In this document: positions 21,114-32,600 of the stretch, piece after piece | Position numbering within the stretch: the first letter of the stretch is position 1 | Layout: the number at the start of each line of letters is the position of its first letter | Assembly: GCA_001970955.1 (NCBI GenBank) | Contig: MPUH01000107.1 | Coordinates: forward strand, 1-64,000 | Reading direction: 5' to 3' | Length of the DNA stretch: 64,000 nt | Source: Stentor coeruleus | Taxonomy: Eukaryota; Ciliophora; Heterotrichea; Heterotrichida; Stentoridae | Translations under genes and position numbers: made by a program | The notes under the pieces: model-generated | What the model was told of the DNA's origin: nothing | The model's input: only the letters and a program-made list of their open reading frames with translations | The model's database searches: none

Positions 21114-21980
21114 ATGTCTGAGGGTAATACTTTGTTGACTATACTCCTTGTGTCCAATTCTTTTAGCTTAATCGGATCATTATTCGTGATGACAGCTTTT
21201 TTAGTGTTCAAATCAATAAGATCCTTTTCATTCCGACTGGTTTTTTTTATGTCAACAGCTGATTTTATTCACTCAATTAGCTTAATGTTACCCTCATCTG
21301 GTACTTGGTGCATTATCCAAGCAGTTACTTTAAATTACTCAGCCCTTTCAAGTACTCTTTGGAGTTTTTGCATAGCCTTTGCCCTATACGACTCAGCCGT
21401 AAAAGAAAATATGCATATTCAAAGATGGCAAGGGTGGTTTTTTTTAATATCATACGGCTTGCCACTTATCTTTTCAATAATACCGTTTGCATTTGATTCA
21501 TATGGACTGGCAAAAGGTTGGTGTTGGATAAAAAGATCATTTGAATATGAACTTGTACTTAGAACAACATGTTTTTACTTTATTATTTGGGGAGTTATGA
21601 TATTCAATACAATAGTTTATATTAGTGTTATTAGAAAATTGAAAAGAGACTATGGAAATATTGTTGAATATCAGTCACAAAGTAGTATTCTTATAAAGAG
21701 ATTGGCAACTTATCTTATAATTCTTGTAATCACTTATTTACCTATCTCTGTTAAGAGAATTTTTGAGATTTTTGTTGATAAAGACCTACCTTTTTGGGTA
21801 ACGTGTATTGCAGCTTTTGGTATTTCAATTACAGGATTAGCTAATGCTTCAGTTTATGGATTTACAGGACCGGTAAGAGCTGCTGTTAAAAGTGTTTTTT
21901 ATCCAGAAAACAGAGCAGTTAGTCTTTACTCTTTGTATACTCAGAATTTTACTACGAGTTTTAATACAAATAATTTGTAA
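21114..21980 (+). CDS. Seven-transmembrane receptor, cAMP-receptor-like (class E GPCR)
   Basis: 288 residues with seven hydrophobic segments, first at about residues 8-32 and last at about 228-252. RSFSFRLVFFMSTADF after TM1 and the GWCWI motif in the second extracellular loop are typical of the Dictyostelium cAMP-receptor/Crl family. A basic third loop (RKLKRDYG) and a Ser/Thr-rich cytoplasmic tail suit G-protein coupling and phosphorylation. The ligand cannot be deduced. The N-terminus is short and without a signal peptide, as normal in this family. Single exon. Confidence 0.82.
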   Translation: MSEGNTLLTILLVSNSFSLIGSLFVMTAFLVFKSIRSFSFRLVFFMSTADFIHSISLMLPSSGTWCIIQAVTLNYSALSSTLWSFCIAFALYDSAVKENMHIQRWQGWFFLISYGLPLIFSIIPFAFDSYGLAKGWCWIKRSFEYELVLRTTCFYFIIWGVMIFNTIVYISVIRKLKRDYGNIVEYQSQSSILIKRLATYLIILVITYLPISVKRIFEIFVDKDLPFWVTCIAAFGISITGLANASVYGFTGPVRAAVKSVFYPENRAVSLYSLYTQNFTTSFNTNNL

Positions 21981-22761
21981 GTAAGATTATTAAGTAAATA
22001 AAATGCTTTAGGAGAATCCTTTTAGATAAAGATTTACTGATTTAATTTAAACTATTTGTAAGATGGGAATGCTTAAAAAATACTAAAAATCTATTGAGTT
22101 TTAAAATCATACTAAAGTTTTAATATGATATAAGATTTTTTTTATGTTTTCGTAGTTATGATTTAAAAATTTAAACTCATTTTTCAATTAAAATCACATT
22201 TAGGTAAATTAAATTCATCAAAAGATTCTTTAATATAAGAAATAATTTAAAATTTTAATCTAAGTATGAAAGATGGCACTCAAACTTCTTTCACATTTTT
22301 TTTTAATGCTAAGTTTATAGATAAGTAAATACCTCAAAAGCTCTGTAAGTAAAATAATTATCATTTAAATTTCATATTTACTTTCAAAGAATAAATAATT
22401 ACACATAAATCAATAATAATATGCATCAACTTGTTTCAAAGTAAATTGTTTAGGATTGTATCATTTGAATACCATTGCTAGAAAGTTTATGTTTACTCAT
22501 GTACAAAGCATATCGAAAAGCATCAATTTCTAAAAGGAAAGCATAAACTTAAATTTTTACTAGTTGAACTTGAAACTATGAATACTTTGCTGCGCAATAT
22601 ACCAAAATCAAAAATTTATTAATGCAAAATTCAAGAAATATCAAATATATAGCTATATATTTCAAAAGTAAAATTTCAAAAGATGCCAAAATGTATACAC
22701 ATATGATTTTTTTCCATTAAGCTTAAAAAACGTTCTGATTAATTAATTTATTATATTAATT
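21981..22761. other. Intergenic, AT-rich
   Basis: 781 bp between two plus-strand genes. Only A/T-rich runs seen; no ORF of interest, no tRNA-like arms. Confidence 0.4.
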
Positions 22762-23292
22762 ATGTGGAATAGCATCGCCTGCAATGCTTCATATGAGAAT
22801 TTCTTAAGAGAAAAAGAGCTCAAAAGATATAAGCAAAGTTTGATTAGGATAAATCCTATCGTAAATAATGTGACTCCAACAAAGCCTCAAAATATCAGAG
22901 TAAGGACAAAGAAATCTCGATTAAGAGAAGAAAACGCTAAAGAAATTGAACAACGCAATCAGATTTTACTCAAAAAAATGTTGAATATTAACAGCAATCC
23001 TTCATCTCTGAATAAACATAAAGTTATGCCTAGAAATGCTAGTACAGGAACCCTAAATCTAAAAAATAGATTAGATGCCCAAAATAAAATTATTCACGAA
23101 AACAAAAGAATGCTAGAAAGACTTCAATCTACTAATTCATTCTATTCAGCAGAGAAATGGGAGAGCGACTTTGAATTTCATAAATTTATCAAACTCACGC
23201 ATTCAAAGAGTTTTATGAGATGCCCTAGACAACCTAATCTTATGTCTAACGATAAGACTTACAATCAAAAATTAGTCCCTGATGCTGATTGA
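22762..23292 (+). CDS. CFAP97/Hemingway-family ciliary protein
   Basis: 176 residues. The C-terminal half carries IIHENKRMLERLQSTNSFYS followed by KWESDF, the hallmark of the CFAP97 (KIAA1430/Hmw) domain, where a helix with EN-x-x-L-x-x-x-L is followed by a Lys-Trp-x-x-Asp/Phe segment. An earlier helix (REENAKEIEQRNQILLKKML) also fits. CFAP97 proteins are small basic proteins of cilia and sperm flagella needed for axoneme assembly. It ends in TGA. It converges on the EF-hand gene 102 bp away. Confidence 0.7.
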   Translation: MWNSIACNASYENFLREKELKRYKQSLIRINPIVNNVTPTKPQNIRVRTKKSRLREENAKEIEQRNQILLKKMLNINSNPSSLNKHKVMPRNASTGTLNLKNRLDAQNKIIHENKRMLERLQSTNSFYSAEKWESDFEFHKFIKLTHSKSFMRCPRQPNLMSNDKTYNQKLVPDAD

Positions 23293-23394
23293 GTTAACTA
23301 AATACTAAACTTAAAACAAAAATATACTTATAAATCCTAAAAAAAAATACTCTTCTTACTTTTGATGCCCAATTTACTATTTTATATAATTTCA

Positions 23395-24708
23395 CTACTT
23401 ACTAGTCATAAGCTCATCATAATCAATAAACGCACTGCCGATTTTGGGCATCAAATCCTTCAAGCTCTCATGCACAATGCATCTCTTAGAATCCTCTTGA
23501 ATCAATCTAAGCGCAAGCCACACTTCTTCAGGATTTGTTTTATTATGAATTTTATTTGATATTGTCATCAAAAGTGTATTAAGCTCTTCATGATGTTCTT
23601 CCCATATTAAATCCTGACTATATCTCCATCTTATTTCATCGATAATCTCATCAATTTCAGGCTCGATTACCACAAGATGATCTAAAGACTCTCCATGACT
23701 TTTAGAGTTTGTAAATTCATATATAAGATTAGGACTAAAAATCCCATGTTGAGAGTCTAATTGACATAAATTCAGAAAAGAAATAGCTTTGACTTGTTCA
23801 TCATCTTCAGCCATAAAGTTTTCACAAAAATTATTGAATAATTCTTGACATTCTGAGCTCCTTATAGTTTTTTCACATAAAAATCTTACTATTAATTCGA
23901 ATTCTCTATATTGCAAATAACCATCTTCATTTAAATCTGCAGCTTCGTATATTAAATGCATGAAGTTTCTAGTGCTTCTTTTGTGTTTGCTAAAGCTTTC
24001 AATAATTTTTTCTAGTAATTCATCAACTTCGATTAGTCCTTTTGGGTTATTTTTGTCGTATTTTCGCAATCTTTCGATATCTTCTTTGAGTTCGCTTGAG
24101 TAGTCGGTTGGGATTGATTTGCATGCATATTTTAGACAGTCAAGGCATTTAGCGTAGGGAATCATCCAAACTTCTGAACCTTCAGGGTTAAATGCTAGAG
24201 ATCCAGAAAGAGAAGATTGAAGGTAACCAAAACAGTCAAGGTAAAAAGTTAAGTCCTGTTCGTCAAACTCGTCATAAAGCCCAAGGAAACGACTGAAATT
24301 TCGAACTTTGGCTATTGATCGGTATTTCATACAGCTTGACAACAAATGCACAAATCGATTTTCCGCAGCTTTTTTCATCATATACTTCTTAAATAAAGCA
24401 CTATACACAAAATCCCCAAAAAAAGTATACCCTTCAAAATTCTTCATCCTCTCTTCATAAAAATACGTAATAAATTTCAAAAGCATTTTCTTAAACATAA
24501 CATTGTTAAGTTTATGTACTGGAGTTCTAGAAACCCTCATTATCGTAACCCTTGAACTACTCTCTTTTTTATCCTTTTTATCTTCATCAATTATAACAAC
24601 TTTCAGCAATTTACTCTGTTTAAGTTCATCATCATGTGTAGAAGCAATTTTTATATTCTCTAAAGGGTGTCTTTGTATCCCCTCAAGTGCTTCATTCAAA
24701 TGCTGCAT
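23395..24708 (-). CDS. EF-hand protein, ciliate-type
   Basis: 437 residues, mostly helical. One canonical EF-hand loop, DLNEDGYLQYRE, has Asp1, Asn3, Asp5, Gly6 and Glu12 all present, in a pair-like region following NFMHLIYEAA. No other domain recognised. In-frame, coding-looking codons continue upstream of the ATG (KEVLEFF, before MQHLNEAL) up to the end of the preceding gene, so the start is uncertain and the two may be one gene. A candidate 15-nt intron between them would leave the frame one base off. Confidence 0.7.
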   Translation of the reverse strand: MQHLNEALEGIQRHPLENIKIASTHDDELKQSKLLKVVIIDEDKKDKKESSSRVTIMRVSRTPVHKLNNVMFKKMLLKFITYFYEERMKNFEGYTFFGDFVYSALFKKYMMKKAAENRFVHLLSSCMKYRSIAKVRNFSRFLGLYDEFDEQDLTFYLDCFGYLQSSLSGSLAFNPEGSEVWMIPYAKCLDCLKYACKSIPTDYSSELKEDIERLRKYDKNNPKGLIEVDELLEKIIESFSKHKRSTRNFMHLIYEAADLNEDGYLQYREFELIVRFLCEKTIRSSECQELFNNFCENFMAEDDEQVKAISFLNLCQLDSQHGIFSPNLIYEFTNSKSHGESLDHLVVIEPEIDEIIDEIRWRYSQDLIWEEHHEELNTLLMTISNKIHNKTNPEEVWLALRLIQEDSKRCIVHESLKDLMPKIGSAFIDYDELMTSK

Positions 24709-24775
24709 AAAAAATTCTAAAACTTCTTTGTGTGGAGTGTCTTGGTTTTGCAGTTCAGCATCGATTTTCCTAATC

Positions 24776-26122
24776 TTATTTTACTTCTTTCATCATTTTA
24801 AGCAAGTTTTTAATTTTTTCATGCTTTTTTTTGTTCTCAGCCAAATTCAATCCAGGTGGCATAAACTGGTTAAAAACTAAAGAATTGCTTCTATTCAGCC
24901 TTGGTTGTGTTGTAACTACTGTTGCGTTGTTTGGAGCTTGGTTTCTACCAAAAAAGCTTATATTAGCCCTACGTTTTTTAACTCCAACGCTTTCTCCACA
25001 AAGGTCTTCTGTTAATGTTTGAATTTCTTTGTGAAATACAGACACTATTGGTGCATCAGTTCCTCGGTCTTGATAATCATCTTGTGTAAACCGGTTGTTT
25101 TGCATTTGTTCTACTTAAAAGTTACCATATATTTTTATTTGGTCCATAAGATTGTTTTGATCACTTGTTATAACCACTGAAATATCAGCTAAAATTGGGT
25201 CATTTTCTAGTTCTTTTTCAATTGATGACTTGGATTTAACTTTTATCTTGCGATGCAGTTTACTGAGTGCAGTTGGTTCAGTTGAAACTTTCTCAACATT
25301 GTTTTTGATTTGAAATTTTATTATGCGAATTTCTTCTTTACACATGAGAACTTCTTTCTTTGATGCTTTATATCGAGATTTAAGAGCTTCTATGCGGGTT
25401 TTCATTTTTTCCTGTCTCTCCTCATAAGTTTGACAGGCGATTTCTGACTCTTGTAAGGATTTTAATGTTGATTCATATTTAACTTTAAGCTGATCCATTG
25501 ATCCTTCAAGTTCCCTTAGTTGATTATTATACATTTTATGAATGCGGAATTTTTCACTTGAGTGCTGTTCTTCAAGACAACTCATTTTCATTCCTTGGAT
25601 TTTCCGTGCTTTTTCAAATAAAGTTTTGTATGCTTTCCATACTTTTTCAATTATCAGACCTCTTTCCTTACATTGAACGCTTACTTGTTTAACCACTTCA
25701 GCTAGACAAAAGTTGTATATCTTATACACAGTCTCATAAACTTCATCTAAATCATTCTGATTATTGACAATTTGTGGAAGCATCTCATCAAGCCATACAA
25801 GTAAAAGTTTAGCGTCATGTCGATCCGGTGGGTTTCTGTCATAAGGTGAAGTTGTAAAAGTATCTAAACTCTTTAAGTCTCTTGGAAGTTTAGGTGGTTT
25901 TTTTTCCCATGGGAAAACTGTTGTTGTAAGAGCAGAGTTCCTACCATCTTCTTTTGGAGTGATAGGAGTATTTCGATTCCTACATTGAGTGGATGTGTTT
26001 CTTGATGTTAGAGAGTATTTTGGGGATATGAAATCTATTGAGCTCAGATCTTGGGAAAGTTTGTGAAGGTGAAGGCTTGGATTTGAGTATTTAGATTTCT
26101 TACTTATTGTTGTGGGTCTCAT
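24776..26122 (-). CDS. Axonemal dynein light-chain domain protein (DNALI1/AXDND1-like)
   Basis: Two exons (26122-25126, 25110-24776), 443 residues. FCLAEVVKQVSVQCKERGLI followed by a helix resembles the p28 light-chain motif FDELIRQVTINCAERG in DNALI1 and AXDND1. A Ser/Thr/Pro-rich N-terminus (about 1-100) precedes the domain, and coiled coil (about 190-290) follows, longer than in the 250-residue p28, so AXDND1-like is the better fit. p28 binds inner-arm dynein heavy chains with actin. The second exon is basic, low in structure and ends at TAA, just before the EF-hand gene. Confidence 0.65.
25111..25125 (-). other. 15-nt intron
   Basis: Reads gtaacttttaagtag on the coding strand, with A at position 10. 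Removal bypasses an in-frame stop and extends the dynein light-chain-domain protein by 110 residues. Confidence 0.8.
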
Positions 26123-26883
26123 ATTTTTTTTATTAGTTTAAATGTTAGTGAGAAGAAAACATTGGGTTTTGAGAATTTATTGAATTTTAAGATGATGAGA
26201 TTATTTTGGAAGATGAGTTGGATGTACTTAGATTTGTCAGTTGGGCTTATGGAAAAGAATTTTTATTTTTGATGTTTGTGAGGGTTATTGATTTGCCGGT
26301 TTGTAGAGGATTTTGGTGAGTTTTTGAGAATGTGCAGTAAGATTTGTGAAGGATATTTTTTTGGTTAAGATTTTGAGAGGAATAGAAGAAAGATTGTGGG
26401 GTAATAAAATTAAGAAGGAAAAGAATGATAAGAGTTAGTTGTAATTTCAATGTTTTAAATAGAAGAATGTATGGAATAATATAAAATTAGATCGCTTGAG
26501 AATTTTTTATTGTTTGAAAGTTAAAAATCAGAGAATTTTATTTACATTACAACAAATAATAACAAAAAAATGCATAATGTTTCTTCAGTAGTAGCTTAGA
26601 TTATCTCAATTTATCTATAAAATTTCCCATAACCTACATCATCAATATTATCCTAGCAATTCTCTTTTCATCTGAAATTTCATAAAAGCCTTTATCCATA
26701 TCTCAATAAAAGTACAAAAATACAAAACTCAACATATATTCACAATCAATCCATTAGACTTCCATCATTAAATTCTCAAATCTAAAGCCAATCCATCAAA
26801 AAATTACTCATCATATCTTTCCTTAAAAACAAAAACTTTTTTTCACCATAACAAAAACCGGAAAAATAATTTATAATCTTTCC
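26123..26883. promoter_or_regulatory. Divergent intergenic region with strong skew switch
   Basis: 761 bp between divergent starts. The left half (to about 26,500) is G/T-rich and C-poor on the plus strand; from about 26,570 it becomes A/C-rich and G-poor. On both sides the sense strand just upstream of the gene is therefore A/C-rich. No RNA gene seen. Confidence 0.5.
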
Positions 26884-28575
26884 ATGGAAGATAATGCGGC
26901 TATTGAAAAATTTATAGGAATTTACCTATTACTCTTACTTGCAGCAGACAGTATAGTATTATTTACATAGATAATGTGGCCTCTAAGTTATTACATAGTT
27001 AAAGACTATATCCAACCTGACAATTCGTATATAGGCCTATATGTCGGTCTGATTTTATTTGCTCATTCTCTAGGCAAGCTTTTAAGCTACAGACTAATTT
27101 CTATAGCCTCATCAACTTGTTCTTCAAAGTGGATTTTATTACTTTTATCCTTTGGTTCAGCAATGGCACTTATAGCCATAGGGATTTTTCCTTCTTATAT
27201 CGGGGTTTTATCTAGTCGATTTATAAGCGGGATTTGCTCAAATTCACAGTCAATATGTCGAAAGTTCATACAAAGAATCAATTTTATTCAAAGAGGAGAC
27301 TGGGCTACTCAATCAAGAAAAGCTTTATGGGCTCATAAAATCGGCGGCATTCTCGGAGTCTGTATATCGTGTTTTTTGATATCTCCTGAAGACTACCTTC
27401 CAAAAGACTCAAAGTTTGTCAAGAATCGATATCTTTTATGTGTGCTGATTATGTTTTTATTAGAAATTTCTGGGATTTTGTTGATTTTTTCGATTGATAT
27501 GGAAGGATTGCAGCCTACCCCTGTGAAAAAGTATGTAGAACTCCCTGAAAACAAAGAAAAAAATGAAGCCAAGGAACAGAAAGAGGATAGAAACGGACCT
27601 GATGAAAAAACTTTAGAAGAAATCAGCCCTGAACAACCTAAAGAAAAGTTTGATTTTAGAAGGTTTTTACAATCTGGATCTATAAGCAATGAGTATATGC
27701 ATTCAGAAGAATCTATTAGTATGGATGAAGTTAAGTATTATAGTCCTAGGAATATAGCTAATCGACCTGAATTATTAAGACATCCACTGAGTGCAAGGCC
27801 AAAGTTCTCAGAATCAGCATCTATACCGAATTCAAACACAGAAACCCAAGAAAAAACTCAGAATGAATTTGATTTCAAAAAAACACATATTTCTTTTATA
27901 GAAGAAGAATTTGAAAGCATCCAAGAAGCTAAAACAGATAAACCAATTGAAGATATTAAAATTGACCCACCTTCCGAACCTGCACAGACTTTGAAATTTT
28001 CACTTGTTTATCGTATTTTTCTTAGTTTTTTCCTAGCTTATTCTATTGAGCCCCTACCATTTTACTTTAATTATGACAATTACACAAAAACCCCATATAC
28101 TCTTGGAGTGGTATTATTATTATCAATGATATTCTCAACTATTTTTAAATTCAGCATCATGGATTTACTTTGCAATAAGATAAAATATGGGTCACTTATT
28201 GAGTACTTTTTGGGTTTACTAATAATCTTCATGATTCTTATACCAGTTATAAGCTATTTTAGAGGATTTTTGGTTATTTTAGCGATTATTGGATGCTTTA
28301 TGATGTGCTGTGGGGAAATTTTGAATCCTGCAGGATGTGTGATGGTCTCAGATTCTGTGCCTTTAGCTCTTAGGGAAATTACTATGGAAAAAAGTGACTT
28401 TTGTTGTATTATTAGCCGAAGCCTTGCTGTGCTTTTAGCTCCGTTTGTATTATCATTGCTAGGAGTATCGTTTTATTTCTGGACTACAGCTTTGGGGCTA
28501 TGCATTCTAGCATGGCAAAGCAAGAAAATCAATACTGACTTCCATTTCATGTCTATTGCCCCTTATAAGCTGTAA
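26884..28575 (+). CDS. Major facilitator superfamily transporter (ZIFL-like)
   Basis: Two exons (26884-26955, 26971-28575), 558 residues. The first exon supplies most of TM1 (FIGIYLLLLLAADSI), and MWPLSYYIVKDYI follows as in ZIFL/DHA1-type MFS proteins. About six helices come first (IGLYVGLILFAHSLGK holds motif A-like positions), then a long acidic Ser/Glu-rich cytoplasmic loop (about 195-355), then six more helices ending LGLCILAWQSKK. MFS carriers move small solutes by proton-coupled or facilitated exchange; the substrate is not predictable. The oversized central loop is unusual and probably regulatory. Confidence 0.8.
26956..26970 (+). other. 15-nt intron
   Basis: Reads gtattatttacatag, with A at position 10. 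It interrupts TM1 of the transporter, and the frame closes on removal. Confidence 0.85.
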
Positions 28576-28728
28576 TTATTAAAGTCTAGGTCTAAAATAA
28601 ATTGTTTTACTGCCCTAAGAAGTTTCTTTCCAATATTTTAAATTTATTTTCATATTTCTATAATTTTACTTATCGATTATTTGTATTAATATCGACTTAT
28701 TAGATTTTCCCGTCTTTTCATAATTTAA

Positions 28729-29565
28729 ATGTCTGATTTAGTCGATATAAACCGCTTGCAATTCCAGAAAATATTTGACGTACACCAGCAGAAAGGAAGC
28801 ATAGCATACACAGACTCATTAAAAATCTGCAGTTCACTTAAGATTTTCCCTGATCTTTTAACATCTCAAGAAATACGGAAAACTTTTTTAACACTTTCTA
28901 CCAATGAAAGCAGTGTAGAAAAGCTTAATTTTTTGCAGTTCGAATCGTTTATAAAGATTTTGGCCAAATTAGCATTCAAGCAGTGTAAGCAGACTTCAAA
29001 TGATTATGGACTTTTGATAACACATATAAAAGAATATTCACAGAAAAGATACGGTGCAGTGCTTGAAATCCAAATGCCCAAAGGCCGAAGCATCTCTAAA
29101 TCAAATCTGAATCGATCAAAAAACACTTTATCAACTCCAAAAAATAAAGTCAAAACCAGCTTCTTCAAGCCACCATCAGAAAAAACCTTAAACAGAACCT
29201 TAACCAGCAAGAAATCCCCCACAAAACCAGTAGTTCCAAAAATATTCAACACATTAAGCCTTATATCCCCAGCTCTCACTTCCCTAAAATCTCAAATTAA
29301 AACAATCAAAACCTCAGCTTTAACTGAAAGAAGAGAAGGCCATGTAAGTACTTGTAGCACTTCTCCATCTCCAAACAAAGCAAATCTTCTCACTCGCATA
29401 AACAAAGCTTTTTCAGACTTCCAAATCTCTTACAACAAAATCGATACTTCTAAAATACAAGTAAAAAAAATCCTTCAAAAAATCCTCATAAAAAATCAGC
29501 AGTTCAACAACAATTCTCTACTAAAAAGAATGGCTTTTCGTATATGGTCTTTGCATATACTATAA
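28729..29565 (+). CDS. EF-hand-like N-domain with basic disordered tail, unknown
   Basis: 278 residues. The first 85 form a likely EF-hand-like helical domain without good calcium loops (QFQKIFDVHQQKGSIAYTDS, LNFLQFESFIKILAKLAF). From about 105 onward it is very basic, Ser/Thr/Pro-rich and disordered, with a C-terminal helix. The tail is extremely A/C-rich on the coding strand (about 29,090-29,560). Possibly a microtubule- or cortex-associated adaptor; no family can be named with confidence. Confidence 0.65.
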   Translation: MSDLVDINRLQFQKIFDVHQQKGSIAYTDSLKICSSLKIFPDLLTSQEIRKTFLTLSTNESSVEKLNFLQFESFIKILAKLAFKQCKQTSNDYGLLITHIKEYSQKRYGAVLEIQMPKGRSISKSNLNRSKNTLSTPKNKVKTSFFKPPSEKTLNRTLTSKKSPTKPVVPKIFNTLSLISPALTSLKSQIKTIKTSALTERREGHVSTCSTSPSPNKANLLTRINKAFSDFQISYNKIDTSKIQVKKILQKILIKNQQFNNNSLLKRMAFRIWSLHIL

Positions 29566-29623
29566 TTAAATAATAAATCTTTCAAAGTAATAGGAATTTA
29601 AGCATTTTAATTGATTATAATAA

Positions 29624-32600
29624 ATGCGGGAATATTTTTTGTTGCTTCTGATTCCTTTGGTATACTCATTTGAACTCAATACTGAATGTGGCAGTCCAAA
29701 TAACACATATTTTGACACTTCTGTTATGGAATGTGCTGAGTGTGGTGAAAATAAAATCCCATCTGATGATGGCTTAGAATGTATATGCGGCAAAAAGTAT
29801 GCCAAAACCCCAGAAACTAGGGACTCAAGGGTGTATGAATGCGTTGAGTGTACAGGGAATAGTGTACCTTCTTCAGACAAATACATGTGCCAAGCATGTC
29901 CTGATTATAATATTTCAAATAATGATAATGAACCTTATGAATGCATTTGTAATGGAACTTATGATGTGCTTATTGAGAAAGAGCTCAATGGTGAGTATAA
30001 AGATACTAAAGAATGCTTGTCTTGTAGCCAGAATATGTACCCTGGAAATTGGAAGCATTCTTGCGAAAGCTGCCCTTACCCTATGATCAGAGAAGCAACT
30101 AGTAGTTATGATTGTAAATGCCCAGAAACTGGAGGGTATATTTATTCTATGAACTCATGTGTGAAAACCAGCGATATTTCAGATGCCTACGGAACTGAGT
30201 ATACTGGTAATAATGTTTTTAACTCAATTTACTTCTTTGTTGACTCAAAAGCAGGAGTTGCTCAAGATACTATAACATCTAGTGCGACATATGCTTATTT
30301 CTATTACAAAGCTGCGGATGACTGCGGTAATAGGGAATCCGTTAAAGGTTGCCAGATACTTGCAAACCTATGTGTTTTGAACCTTTACTATGAAAACAAT
30401 ATCCAATGCAAACTTTATAAAAAAATTGCCGCATTGAAATTAAAAGTATCTGCTTCTATCGATTCAGGGTGGAAAGAAGATATGGCCTGGTTATTTTACG
30501 AAAGGTCTGCGAAGGCAGTACTTGAAAACGAAAATATATTGATGAAAGTGACATTTGACCCAAGTGACTCTAGCAAAATCAACCTTATGCAATTTAAACT
30601 AGCAGAATTTAGTATCGATGGGACTTTTCTAGGTTTCCAAGATTTAAGTGACCAGTTAATCTTATGCCCTCATTCTTTAGAAGAAGCTAAAAAGTTCCGT
30701 GAGTTCGGCACAAATGTGAAAATATCGTGTGACCTTGATTTATCGTGGATTTCAAGCGAGAAAAAAACAACTTTTTACGAATTGTACTTCATTGACAGTG
30801 ATGGAACAATGCATGGTGTCCCTGTTCTAATAACAAACTATATAGAAAGTAATGAAAATAGACCAAACACTTGGGATTCAAGTAAAACAGGCTGGAAACT
30901 TACAAGGCGATTTTTTATATATGATAACTTATCAGGTATCGAAGGTGGTTATTCAAATTACATCAATAATGTATCCCCAACCCATGTTCAATGGTTAAGA
31001 AATGCAGAAATTATTTTTACTCTTAGAAGCGATGAAGAACAAATGATTTATCTACCAATGCTAAATCTTACATACCGAGCAAGAACTATAACTTATATCA
31101 CTAATGATGACTCTACTGATAAAATTTCATTTGTAAGTGTTTATGGAATGGACACAAGTCGTTTCTGGGAAATCGCTAAAGGTATTTTTATCGGGATGAA
31201 TGTTTTGTGCTTTATATGTTGGATTGGCAGACTTTATGTATGGACTAAGATTAATCCTCATAAAGATTCTCCAACAACATATACAAGGTGGATAATTTTA
31301 ACAGCTATAAGAATGCTAATAACAACTTGGGGTTTTCTTATGTTTTGGTATTTATTTGGGTTAACCGGTTACTGGTTTATTTTCTATAAGCTCCAATATC
31401 ATGTATATGCACTTATTCCTCCTTTGACAACTTATCAAGAAAACTATTATCCTTTTGAGATTGTTTTAGCAATGGTTATATCAGGCTGTGTATTTAATGC
31501 ATTTTATCAAATCTTCCATCAAGCGGATTTAGATGTTTTGCTTATAGACTGGGAAAAACCTAACAGAGACCCACTTGGACCTAATATCCTTGATGATTTA
31601 ATAAGGGAAGAACAAGGACTTAGTGCTCGAGAAGCAGAAGCTCCAGTATATAAAGAGTATGTTTCAGCTTGGAGATACTTATTTATTGTTAATGAACTTA
31701 ATGAGCTACAATCTTTAAGGTACATCTGTATAGAGTTTACACTATTTATTTTTGTATTCTTTTTAGATGGACTTGGTTGGGATGAACTTTCTCTAGCTCA
31801 GCCAAATTCAGATGTAGGGTTTACTACAAGCAATACAAGTCCTCGAAATCCTGTTTTGAGGTACTTTTTAACATGCTCGTTATTATTAATTATCGGATAT
31901 ACACAGTATGTTGTGAAAAAAGTATTAAGTTTATGGATCGCAACTCCTATTCAAAATTTCATAGATTTATGTGCTGTGGCTAATATATCAGTTATGGTTC
32001 TTGATGAGTATTTACATGGTTATTATATACATGGAGTATCACCAAATGGATATGCTGAACTTGGACTTGATGAACTTTTAGAAAGTCTTCATAAAGAAGC
32101 AGCTGGAAGAAGTAGGACTAGAGGGATTATGCCAGAAGATAAATCTGGTCTTCAGAGTTTTGAGATTTTCATTCCCACAGCTATAAGAAAAACATATAAT
32201 TTCCTTGCAAAACACCCTGTGCAGTCGGGATTAAGCTTGTATCGTGAAGGGCTCAAGGAAGCTTCAGGACTTCCGTCTATACCAGAAGCATTACCTGATG
32301 CTATGAGTATACAAAATATGCAGGAAATTCGTTTAGAACTCAATAGAAGACTGAAAATTTATATAGCTGGACTTGTTAAAGATGCTAAAACCCAGATACT
32401 TGAAAAATCAGCTTGGCAAAGGTTTTTGAGAATGCCTCCAGTTGATTTAAGCTTACTTGATGGAACACCTTATTTTTATAAAGACCCTAGTATTGGATTT
32501 GAAAGCAGTTTTCTTATGGGAAGGGAATTCAGTTTTTTACTTATGGATATAATGATTTTTGAACTTTTTGATTATACTATAGAAAATACGTATATCGCTA

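Noticed and set aside
24770-24784. An eleventh 15-nt intron
   Set aside because: It has G instead of A at position 10, and removing it leaves a frame that stops within a few codons.
26247-26450. Small secreted protein on the minus strand
   Set aside because: A 67-codon ORF in skewed promoter DNA with no motif; its composition follows the G/T-rich strand bias.
29566-29886. ORF opposite the meckelin N-terminus
   Set aside because: It lies antisense to conserved meckelin codons; an expected shadow frame.
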